NCBI GenBank assembly: GCA_000708835.1
Contig: DF237356.1
Coordinates: 19,942-83,941, forward strand
Reading direction: 5' to 3'
DNA: 64,000 nucleotides
Source of the DNA: Klebsormidium nitens
Lineage: Eukaryota; Streptophyta; Klebsormidiophyceae; Klebsormidiales; Klebsormidiaceae
Every line of letters starts with the position of its first letter. Position 1 is the first letter of the stretch. The notes below the pieces were generated by a model. That model ran no database searches. It saw only the letters and a list, made by a program, of their open reading frames with translations, and was not told where the DNA came from. Of the stretch, positions 12,687-23,353 are shown piece by piece. The position numbers were made by a program, and so were the translations under genes.

Positions 12687-15600
12687 ATGGTAGAAAGCCC
12701 TCAGAAACGCAGTTTCTCACCATCTCGAGACAAGAACGAAGCCAATCTTGCATGTGAAGGTAATTGATCTGTTTTGAAACTTGGAGTTCGCCTCAGTATC
12801 TAGGCTGGTTACTAGAAGGAAAGAAAGGCTAAAGAGTCTCTATGAAGTGCTCTTCTAAAGGGGCAGATTTTCTCTGTTCAAAGGGGAGTGACTTTGTTCC
12901 TATATAAGAGAGAGTGCTATGCATCAGGAATCAACAGCCCTATAGGCAAAGCCAGAAAGGCAACGTTTTGGAACACAGATACGTTTGTGAAACGGAAGAT
13001 GGGAAAACCACTGATGAAACTGAAAAGAGATCTGGATCTCCCATCTTAAAACTAATTTAGCTCGCTTCAATCCTTTACGCTGATAGGCTATGCACTCCAG
13101 AAAAGCTTGAGCAGAGGAGTCTGTTTTGTTTGACAGGCGAGCCAGTCGTGTCCACTGACAAGAAGCGGCGTGTGAGGGAACGGCTGAAAGAAGCCGAGAA
13201 GCGGCTGCAGAAGAACCAGCCAGTTGCACTGAGGTGGAGAGAAGCAGGCAAGGCACTGATGGTGAGCGCTTGATACCTCTGATTTACCTGAATCCGGTAC
13301 TCCTACCAAACCAGTGTTTTCCTATGTCCCATGATTTGTGCACGCCATATCTTATTTGAAGAAGACAAGCATCGGGTGATTAGTCAAACGTCAAGTTCGT
13401 TCATTTCTTTTGTGAGTTGACATGGAAGGCTGTAGAGTCGCACATAGGGAAAGCGTGGGACTGCGTTTCCTTAGTGGCCGGATCAATACAAAGATTCAGC
13501 TGCAAAGTCAGTTGCCTCGTGTCGTGGAAACTCAGCAGGGTAAGCTTTTTAGGTCGTACTTTCAATACGAGTACAAGGTGAGTTGAATCTGAGTAAGTCT
13601 TTCCTTACAACGGCCACAGCCCTCCTCCTCCGCCTTACGTTCTCAGAATTTTAATCGCTCCACTAAGGTATTCTTTTGAACGTCCTTCGTTCTTGGCTTG
13701 CTCATCAGATTCCATAAGATTCAACCAGGACGCCTCATGCCGTTTGACTCCGTCCCTGAAAGACCAAAGCTCCTGTTATTCAGAGTATCGTGAGCCACAG
13801 TGCCTCGGTTTTCTTGGGCTCCTGTCCCATAGGGACAGGAAAGCTCCAAAGTGTTTCATTGATGAAGAGGCAACCATTTCGGAAGGGAATTTTGTTTCCT
13901 TCTGAACCGCTGTACTTCACGCCGCTGTTTCCGGGAGGTCATTCTTGAGAACCTAACCGTCCTGCGAAACAAATTAACAGCCGTGCTATCAAGTGAGGCT
14001 CTTTCTGAACCGCTGAAGCTTGCGCCATTGCTCCCTGCAGGTCATTCTCGAGGTCCTAACCGTCTCGCGATATAGGTATACGGACGTTCTTTCAAGTGAG
14101 GCTCTCTCTGAAACGGTGAATCTCGCACCATTGCTTCCACAGGTTAGTCTCGAGAATCTCAATAACCGGCCTGCAAAATAAATCGATAGACGCTTCTCCA
14201 GATTAGCCTCCCTCTGATCCACTGGGCCTCGCGCCGTTGTTCCCTGCAGGTCATTCTCGAGGACCTAACCGTTCTACAGTACAAGTTTACGGACGCCCGT
14301 GGCCCGCCGGACGTCCAAAGCATCAAGATCGATCACTCCGTGGCGGACCAATCCCAAGAGCGGCTTCTATCAGGTAATTGAACGGCCTTCATCGCCGCCG
14401 AGTAGACTTATAAGTGGTGCGGCCACCCCGTCACTGCTTGGTCGATCTCGTGGCCAACGAAGACCTTGAAATCATTTTTGTCAGAGGCGTGCAAGCTCGC
14501 TGTAATTGGTAGATCGATGGACTAAGCGGGTCGGTGTGTATCTGCTGGGTTCGCTCCTTCGAAGTTCCGTTCAGAGCGGCAGCGAAACTTAACAAACACC
14601 TTGTGCATCAAGGGCCCTCCCGCTACTCTCCGCTCGCTGTGACAGGTCTTCAGGTGCGTTGACAGATGCGACGTCTCTAATCTTCGCTTTGCAGCTACTC
14701 CCAAGTGCTGCTTCTCATGTCCGTACTCAGATCGGCGAAACTCTTGCGAACATTTTCGAACCTGTCCGTACTCTTACGAGATTCGTCCGCCCCTTTCCGT
14801 GATACTCGCCTTTTGCAAAGGCGGATATTTGAGTCCGTCATTTCCTCCTTGTCCATTTGCTGGCAACCCGACCGTCCCGTTTCCGTTCCCAATACGCACC
14901 GACATCGACGTCACCTGCCAGCTCATGGTGGCCAGCACCCGCACCGGACGCCTCCTCCTCTTCAACGAGCGCAAGCACAAGTGTCGTCCGTTTGTCCGCT
15001 CTTACCCTAGCGTTCCGTTTCCGTTCTCAATCCGCACCGGACACTATCTTCATGGGCCAGCTCATCGTGGCCAGCACTCGCAACCGTCGCCTCCTCCTCT
15101 TTGACGCGCGCAAGCACAAATGTCGTCCGTCTCTCCGCATTGACAACACCGTTCCGTTTCCGTTCCCAATCCGGCAGCGGACATTGACGTCACGTGCCAG
15201 CTGATGATGACCAGCACCCGCAACTGTCGACACCTCCTCTTCGACGCGCGCAAGCACACACGTCTTCGTTTGCCCGCTTTACTTGACGTTCCTTATGTCG
15301 TCCATTTGTCCGCTGTTGCCCGACCGTTCCGTTTCCGTTCCAATGTGCAGCGGACACTGACGTCACGTGCCAGCTCATGGTGGCCGGCACACACAACGGG
15401 CACGTCCTTCTCTTCAACGCGCGCCAGCTCGAGACCAACTCTTAAGTGCATCATCATCGGGCTTTCAGCTTTCCAAAAATTCGTTCCGTTTCCGTTCCCC
15501 ATCCGCAGCGGACATTGGGGTCACGTGCCAGCTCATGGTGGCCAGCACCCGCAATGGTCGCCTCCTCCTCTTCGACGCGCGCAAGCACGAGCGGGGTGCT

Positions 15601-18600
15601 GCGGGCGACCACCTGGGCGCGTCCGGCACGCGCCTGCTGGAGGCCCTGGTAAGAACACGTGGCGGCTTGAGACTTGCTGAGAATGGCGTACGGCTATCTT
15701 GATTTCATCCAAAGACAGACACGGTTTTGCTGGAAAGCTACGGCCTGTTTTTGTCATTATCCTGATTTGCGGGCCTAAGTTCTCGCGGTGGCCCTTTTGG
15801 TGCGTTGGCTGCCCTCTTGGAGCTCCTTCCTAACATTCATCCGCTGAATTAGTAAAGAGGGTCGAACTCGATGAAAGGTCGATCACATAATCTCGAACTG
15901 CGGCAACCTCAGCACGAGATGAATTGTCTGGCCAACCAGGATTTTTCTGACGTTGACTGGGCGGATATCAGGGGTCATGAGGAAAACAGTTTTACTTCGA
16001 ATAAGGGAGCCTTCAGGTCTGCCTTGCCTTCTTGTAGCCCCTTTTCATTCCAGTGACAGACGAGACAATCTGTTTGAAATGACACTTAGGTCCCAGTACT
16101 TGATATTCAGCTCGAACTGATCGTCTCGGTCCTTGCGCTCGTATTTCTTCTTGCACAATTTAAGCAAAACCCGGGCGTTCTGACTGACGAAGAAAGTGCC
16201 CGCAGCTTTCCGCATTTCGATCGATAGTTGAAGAATAAGAAGACTCTAACTGGGACGGGTGGCGTTATTCGAAGGGTAAGGGTGGGTGCGGATGCGAGTA
16301 CAGGTGCAGGGCGCGATAACCTCTGGTTTAGCTTATTCGTTAGCCCCAATGCGTATTGTTCACTGAGCCCATTGTTAACCAAACCGCGAACTATTTGTTT
16401 CGCAGACGGCCAGCTCGGTGGCCCTGCCCGGCCCCGCCTCGCGCGTGCGCATTAATTGCAGCAGTGACCTCGTGCTCGCGCAGTGCGGCAGCCACGTCGT
16501 CATCATCCACGTCACGAGCGGCCCCCAGGGGTGAGTAAAACGGAGCAACTTTATTCGTTTTCGTTTGGATACGGTTGACAGTTCCAAAACAGTTTGTCAA
16601 AGGAGGTCCCAGTGTTTTGGCGCAAGAAAACAATTGGGCGCCTATGGTGGCTAGTCTAGATAAGGTTCAATGGTCGTCCGAAGCGCCTGGTATGTAGCGA
16701 GTCCGTGCTTATTGCAAGCACTATAGCCCGGTTTCGAAAGGTTGGACATTATTGTCCGGAGCATATTTGTGCAGGAGACTTGAGTGAGCCGGTTCCAGAC
16801 TCGGCGCACATTGAAACAACTGGGCGATCTGTCTTAGCCTGATCTTCTTTCGTATGAAGGGAAGGTACAAAGTTTCTGTCATCTGGTAAGCTTATTTCTT
16901 TCGGTCCGGGACAAGAACAATTGAACAAAAGTTCTTTGTCGCTTTCCGCAGCCGCAAGAGCGGCCCCGCCGTCCGCCAGATGTTCCTCTCCCCGGAGGAG
17001 GCCGACAAGGCGCGCGCGCCCACCGTCACGGATGACGTCATCTCGTGCCGCTTCAGCCGCCACCTGCCGAACCGCGTCCTCGTCGTGCAGCGCGCGCGCG
17101 CGCAGGGGACCTCGCTGGAGTTCCTGGCGCGCGCGTTCGAGTACCGAGAAGCCGAGGTGGGCCGCTGACGTCCTAGCATCCGTCATTCTTACGTCACCCT
17201 AGATCTCGCTGGCTGCTCGGTATCTGCCGGACTTTTGTTGGTGATTGACCGGAAAGGCATGTACCGAGCGGAACGCCCTCGACGCGGCTATCGGCTGCTG
17301 ACGTCACCATGTCAGGCATCCTGACACGACTCTTAAGTCTCAGGATCTCTGAGCGGTCCTGACTTTCGTATCCACACGTCGAGGCAGTCAGTAAGCATTC
17401 GAGATGCACAGCACTCCAGAGCTGCCCGGATCCCGCTGCTAGTAAAAAGTTTTAGGCATTAATTCGAACGGCCGTCCGGTTCTTTTGTAGAAGCCCAGTC
17501 GTCTTTCATTCTGAACTGCAATCAAGAGCATGCTTGTCAAGCCCGCAATCTCCAACTTTGTCTGTTTCAAACTTCGACTACTTGACGTTAAGAGCGACCA
17601 ATCAGAAGCATCAAGTCGCCGGGCGCCTCAAAAGGTCTCACGTTCCTGCTAATGGAGACTAGGACTTTCTTTGAAGTCGTGTCTTTCGGTGATTGTCATC
17701 CACCTAAGCCTTGATATCATAGCGTGAAGATCTTTCTGTGTCTTGCAGCGACAACTGGACTTGGTGACGTCATCCACCGTCGTCGGCCTCGAGAGCAACG
17801 TCACCGCCGTTGCTTGGAGCCCAAGGGAAGATCAGGTATGGACTCAACTTTGTGAAGTTCCCTAGGTTTCTCGGGATTTCAAAATCATAGAGCAATACGA
17901 CTTTTCAGATTCAATGTTGCAAGAGAGATGCCTTTTGAAGCTTGAGGTCCACAGGCTTGCTCTGCAAGGCGAGATAACCAGATCTTTGTTCCTCTGTCTT
18001 TCAAGTAAACGTCTCTGCCTCCGGATCTGCCATAAGTGCGAACATAACCGGGCTGCCGAATGCAGTACGAAATAGAGGCCATTTTCTATCACACGTCTGT
18101 GCTGACGTTCCAAACAGCACGGGCAGACAAATCAGATGCGTCCACCATTGCACTCAAATGCGGAGGAATCGCGTTGCGCTTGCCAGAGGAAGAAAGTGAA
18201 TGAGATCCGGAGATGCGACTTGAAAAGTAAGTATCCACCTGCGATAAGTGCTGACGTCAGCATCAATTGCCGACGCAGGTTGTTTTGGGCACGCGCGACG
18301 GGGGCATCTTTTTGCACGACCTCGGACGGGGCACGCTGCGGACGGTGCCGGGCTGCGGACGAGGAGAGGTGAGCGTCCGCCTTCGGATTCGGTAACTCGT
18401 CTTTACCAGCCAGATTCGGAGTCAAATGAAGTACTCCATTGCATCTGTGTTAAACTCGAGTTCGGCTCCTGTTTCTCGTTGGGGCTCCTTTGACTGCAAA
18501 GGAAGAAACTCTTATCTGGGGTTTCCGGAAACATGAAACGCTTCATGCGACACCGTGGAAAACAAAGCACACGTCTGAAATAGAATTCAGCTGAAGCAGA

Positions 18601-21600
18601 ACTGTACGCTCTTGCTTCTCAGACGGCACTTGCGAGGCTGCCTAGCAAAGCTCAGCTTCTGCAAAAGTTAAATTGAGACTGTAACTTTCCAGTGTACAAG
18701 AATTTTCTCGAGCACTCCGTATCGGTATTGACACCTCATGATCTCGTTCAAGAAGTCTCGTCGAAGGTATTTATGTGCCGATCTCGTCTTGCGTACCCAA
18801 CGTCTCAGGCACTCTGCTTTGTCTCCAGGTCGACTTGCTAACGTGGCATCCGGACGGCGCCCTGATCGCGGCCGCTTTCGGCAACGGCGAGGTTCTGTTC
18901 TTGGACGGTGCGCTACAGCGGACGGAATTGGAGTCCGATCTGAAGCCGGCGCTCGAGAGCCTACACCTGTCCAAAGTGCACGGGTGAGTGTACCGGGCAC
19001 TTCTTTTGAGTAAGCCGTGAGAGGTTTCCCGGACGCCCGACGAGCTGGTGTTTTGTTTCCAGCCCGTTAAGGGCAAAACGAGACTACTTGCAGGAGTTCA
19101 GCTGTAGATGTCTGACGGACTTGAGTGCCTACACCTGTTCAAGCTGCAAGGGTGAGTGTACCGGCCTAGTGATGGGTGATTGTATCAGATTCTACAGACG
19201 TCCGGTCAATAGATAGATCTCTTTTCTAGCTTTCCGAGTTCCGAAAGTGACTGATTGCGCACATTCTAGTTCGAATCGAAGAGTAGGACGGATTTGTAAG
19301 GCTGCACCTGTCCAAGTTCCTTGAAGCACAAGAGTGAGAGGAAGAGTGGCTATGCCAACCTTGAGACAGTCTACAGACACCCCGTCAACAGATAGGTTCG
19401 GAACGAGCGACAAAGGGCGAGACTTTTGCAGCACTTTTCAAGAATCTTATAGTGGGCGTACGGCATGCATGTACAACCTCGGTTGCATGGTGCCAAGACC
19501 CTTTGCGGCGCAACATCATTGCCGTTGAAAAGACCATAACGCCGTCGGAGATATTGGCTGACGTCAGGCAAACTTGAAGCCCACTTAAGATATACGACGG
19601 TTCGAGAGTCTTCACCGGTCAAGCTGCACTGTCGAGCCGTCCGAAGATACTGATGTAGAAATCCTACGAAGAACAGACAATTAAACCTCCCAACATTCAA
19701 GATTCCGTCAAATCCCCGAACGCGGCTCCTCTACCCTCTCTTCGTGCAATGCGAAGTCCTCCCCCGAGTGCGCTTGTGACATTGTCCAGCGTACGGTTGT
19801 TGCAGGTTTAAGTGTCACGTGGCGCTTTTCGAGTGGGCCGTTCAGCCGGCAAAGCCGGCGCCGGACTCCGCCGAGGGGAGTTGCCTGCACGCGGCGCTCG
19901 TGATGGAGCGGGGTCCGGTAGACGTGCTCCGCTTTCCGGTCCGGAGTTCCGGCGGAAGACTGAGGGCGAGGGACGTCGTAAAGCACTATATCGAGGACGG
20001 AACGCCGGAAAAGGCGAGTGCTCCCAAGCTCCCAGTGGGGCGGGGGAATTCGGTAATCTTTTGACGATTATCAAAGATCTTTTTCCGGAGGAGCGACTGA
20101 TCGGAACGAGATTCGGAAACTTGGAGATGATTTGGACAGGGATGTCGGACTTCCTTGTTGTGACAAGGCAATCGCGGCTTTAGGAGAACCTGGGTTCTGT
20201 GCTCGGGGCTGAGAGCGTTCTAATCCAAAACTGCAGCTTTCTGAAAGCAGCCTGTCAGTGATAGTGGAAAGTTTAGTGTGAAGAAGGTAGTCGCCTACTG
20301 GTGAAGACAACTAATTCGTTATCCGACCGAGACATAAAGTGCAATTCACAGCAGAATGGGTGCTAAAATTAGGCCCCAAAGTCTTGCCGTCGCTAAGCGT
20401 CTGTGCAGGCTCTCAAAGTGGCAGTTGTCCTGCCAAACGGCCCGACATCGGTTTCTAAACTAGGCATTGTAAGCTCAGATTATTGAAATGGGAAGGGTAG
20501 GGTTAGTAAGCTGGTTAAAGTGGGAACGGGTGCGGAGCGGTGAATATTCGGGTTTAGCTTCTTAGTGTTAGCTTCGTTCGTACTACAATATGAGCTTACT
20601 ATAAGAAGTGCTGGCCTGACCCTTATTCTGAAGCTAAACCCTTCTTGCAGGCACTCGAAGTCGCGGCCGCCCTGCCCGATGCTCTCGAGCGCTACCACTG
20701 CCTGCTCCAGATCCTGCCGGCCCTCCTGCGCCAAACCCTCAAACCCCGCGCGGCCGACGCGCTCCTCGACCGCGCCGCGCAGATGATCGCTTCGCCCACG
20801 TGGGATGACGTCAGCCCGCAGCAGCGGGAGGCGCTCCGCGCGCTGGCGCGGCGGTACGGCCAGAGACTGATCCGCGCGGGGTGCGCGGAGCGCGCGTTTC
20901 GACTGGGAAGAAAACTGGAGGTACGATTCCGTTGGAAAATGTTGTTTGGCGGGAAGAACTCTCGTACTGGGGTCCTCCCTCATGAAACAGAGAGGAAGTG
21001 GGGGTGTGACATCGGTTGGAACTTTTCGGAAAATCGTTGCGAAGAGGTTTCGTTGCTTGGTTTCTTGACTATTTCGAAAGGAGGGCGGCCATGGATCGTG
21101 AAGCTTTCTTGGCGATGAGAGTGATTCGGTTGGCGCCGGGGCGGGACTTTCGCTCTTTTTCCTGCGCCTTTCTCGGATACCTTTCTCGGTTGAATTTGAT
21201 TTTTGATTTTTTGATCGCAGACGGCCAAGATCAGGAATCCTTCCCCGTTTTCCAAACGACTTCTCCAAGATGAGATCTTGTGGGGCTTTCAAAAACAAAG
21301 TCGTTCCTCTAGTCAGATACTCGAGCTTGTAGAATGCGAGAGCACTGTACCATACTGCCTTTCGAAAGAGCCAAAACCTTTGGCTCTTGGCCATCGCGAT
21401 TCCGGCCTTCCCTCCTGCAGGGGCGCACGGAGGCTTTGGTAGAGGGACCGGATTACATGCCCCTTCTGATTCGTTGTATGCGGTTGCGATTAACCTGGTG
21501 TTAACGTGACACTTGGAAAGCTCGTAGTATGCGGCTTCGGTTTACCCTGGCTTTTGGGACAGCTGGAAAACTAAATCGCGCAAGCTTCTTGAGCTTTCCA

Positions 21601-21869
21601 TGATAATGTTTATTCCATGAGACCTTCCGAAAGGACCAAAGCCTCTTGTTTCTTGTTTCTTGTTTCTTCGGAAGGACGACGCTCTCCTTTCGGACGTCCT
21701 CGTTTGGGCCGTCCGAAACGACGAGGCCCCGCTTGCGGACGCTGTGAAGCGCCTCATTGTGCAACCGGCTTTGGGAAACCGGGACGCCGGCGGCGGTCCG
21801 CTTTCCGCGGCCGCGAGCTTGCCGACACCCTCCGAGTTCCGCGCGTTAAGTGCATTAGCTGTATGGTAA
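12687..21869 (+). CDS. WDPCP: WDPCP/Fritz homologue (ciliogenesis and planar polarity effector)
   Basis: Twelve exons: 12687-12759, 13137-13261, 14250-14373, 15509-15648, 16406-16530, 16952-17156, 17749-17835, 18279-18368, 18829-18983, 19806-20013, 20651-20920 and 21675-21869. Phases close and give about 598 aa. Family matches run in order: RERLKEAEKRLQKNQPVALRW (N-terminal helix), VASTRNGRLLLFDARKH, RVRINCSSDLVLAQC, VVLGTRDGGIFLHD, LLTWHPDGALIAAAFGNGEV (the WHP-x-GAL blade typical of WDPCP), VMERGPVDVLRFPV, and the helical C-terminus ending LLSDVLVWAVRNDEAPLADA. In animals WDPCP belongs to the CPLANE module, which recruits intraflagellar transport proteins to basal bodies. The protein is shorter than the human one, mainly at the C-terminus. 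The start ATG at 12687 is the first in-frame ATG joining to the helix exon. The intron after 20013 appears to use a GC donor (AAG|GCGAGT). Three arrays of decayed exon-boundary copies lie in its introns. Confidence 0.88.
13890..14373 (+). repeat. Array of decayed copies of WDPCP exon 3 start
   Basis: The exon 3 junction (ccctgcag|GTCATTCTCGAGGACCTAAC at 14244) is preceded by three diverged copies of the same junction, each with its upstream intron sequence. The GGTCATTCT block recurs at about 13937, 14040, 14142 (as GGTTAGTCT) and 14249, spacing 102-107 bp. The first copy lacks the acceptor AG (ccgggagg) and the second keeps ctgcag. All three upstream copies fall out of frame or into stops, while the fourth continues into a full exon with a donor at 14374. 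Confidence 0.88.
14874..15648 (+). repeat. Five-copy array of WDPCP exon 4 (WD-like blade)
   Basis: Five copies share the intron motif gttccgtttccgttc (starts near 14874, 15012, 15151, 15326 and 15483) followed by an exon encoding variants of CQLMVASTRNGRLLLFDARKH. Copies 1 and 2 have cgcac where the acceptor cgcag should be. Copies 3 and 4 keep the acceptor AG, but copy 3 has no obvious donor and copy 4 meets an in-frame TAA. Only copy 5 (15509-15648) has a proper acceptor, open frame and GTAAGA donor in the right phase. Spacing is 136-175 bp. Confidence 0.92.
18950..19402 (+). repeat. Copies of WDPCP exon 9 end and donor site in the following intron
   Basis: The exon 9 end with donor (cctacacctgtccaaagtgc, then acgg|gtgagtgtaccgg, about 18959-18997) is repeated at about 19126-19166 as cctacacctgttcaagctgc plus aagggtgagtgtaccgg, and more weakly at about 19300-19345 as ctgcacctgtccaagttcc. 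Two further paired blocks, ctacagacgtccggtcaata at about 19193 and ctacagacaccccgtcaaca at about 19371, repeat with similar spacing of about 170-178 bp. Confidence 0.8.
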
Positions 21870-23353
21870 AGTCTGCTGTCCTGTACAGCGCGTCTTGTGT
21901 CAGTCCGTTGTCTTGGCAACTATAGTACAAGTCTGCAAGAGGAGAAAGGCTTGACAAAAGCCCACAAATTATATGTTTCGGAGGGTTTGGTCGTCATCCG
22001 AGTCGCCTTTCAGGTGAATGAAACATAGCGGCGATTGCGAGTGGCCCGCTTTAAGAAATCAACTGGTTTTGGAGGGTTGACGGAGAACGCAAACAAACAC
22101 GAGTTTTTTGCTCCCCTAGAGAATGTACTAAGAGGATGTGGGAGTACTCGTGTAGAAGGGCGCAGACACTAGGGTGCCGGGATGTGACGGGCGAGGCTCT
22201 CTAGCATGTGGCAGAGGGCCTCGCACTGTCGGCTTCCCCGGGCCAGAATGAAGAGGGTTCTTTCAATCGTGGTCGTGATTTCCTATCCGCCAGAGCATGT
22301 ATGGCCCAGAAGACGTCCAGGAATAGATACTTCAGCGGGGCCCGCCATCATGCCACTGGCCGAACTTTTAGTGGCCCTAAGTTCCCCTTATCGAGCAAGT
22401 GGTATACTACTATGGCGTGGCCGACCAGCCTGCCTGGCATTTAACTTGGAGTATGCACAGCAACGAGAGCATGCAGGGCTTTGCTAACCAGACATCGGTC
22501 GTCTCGAAGCTTAGATCATTTCACACCGCGCACTCATTGGCCAGGCTTGGCCCTAAGAAGCTCTAGCTCACGGACTTTGCATTGAATATACCGTTTAATT
22601 GCCAATATGAGAGCCAGATGTCCGCCGGTACGTCCTCGGCGGCCGCCGTCGCGGCATGTGTAGACATATACATGCGGATTTCAGAATCCTCGAGTTAACG
22701 ATATACACCATGGGAGGCTAGGCATGATGAAAGGGATCTCATGTGAGTACGTACCAGTTAGTATCAAAAGCTATAGTAAGCTCATAAGTTCCATGAATGA
22801 ATTGCGGCCATGTGGAGCCGCGCCTGTGATACATCCGATCAACATGGCACGATATTCAACCGACCGTGCATAAGCCATAACACCGATTTTTCGCAGCTAT
22901 ATACGGCATGTGCGATCCTAGCAACTCACGAGGAGGCCCGCTGAGTCTGACTATCTTCTCGAGCTTTTGGTCGACACAAGCGCAGCACAACTTGAATCGT
23001 CACTGCTGGTGACAACATGATCAACATTGAAAATTAGCGTGGCAACATTACAAAACTTCTAGATTACCGTTTGCTATCGCTTGCAGCTATTATAGACCAG
23101 GGCCGCAGCCGCACTTCAACAGCGAGCTTAGGAAACCGCCTTGACTTTCCATGGGGCTTAACTTGACTTACATTCCTGTACATCGCACCAGACCGTCGCA
23201 CAACCTTCGTTCGCCCTTCGTTCGACTGTCCTTGTGAATGAGCCATCCGACACCTGCCCACGGGCTTGCAACGCCGGAAGTGTCCGTTCGAAGATTTTCG
23301 CAGCCGCTGCATTCATCCCCCGAACGCCTCCCACTTACGGACGCTCAAAACGG
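21870..23353. other. Convergent intergenic region, no gene seen
   Basis: This is the 3' flank of WDPCP on the left and of the membrane-protein gene on the right. The open frames here are short and show no family resemblance. I see no transposon ends or RNA gene. Confidence 0.5.

Noticed and set aside
20480-21394. 304-codon reverse-strand open frame
   Set aside because: It lies antisense to WDPCP exon 20651-20920 and its introns. Composition is that of an opposite-strand shadow in GC-rich coding DNA, and no splice or family evidence supports it.
21223-21420. Possible additional WDPCP exon after an AG at 21222
   Set aside because: Direct joining of 20920 to 21675 aligns with the conserved WDPCP C-terminal helix and keeps phase; the candidate exon has no family resemblance.
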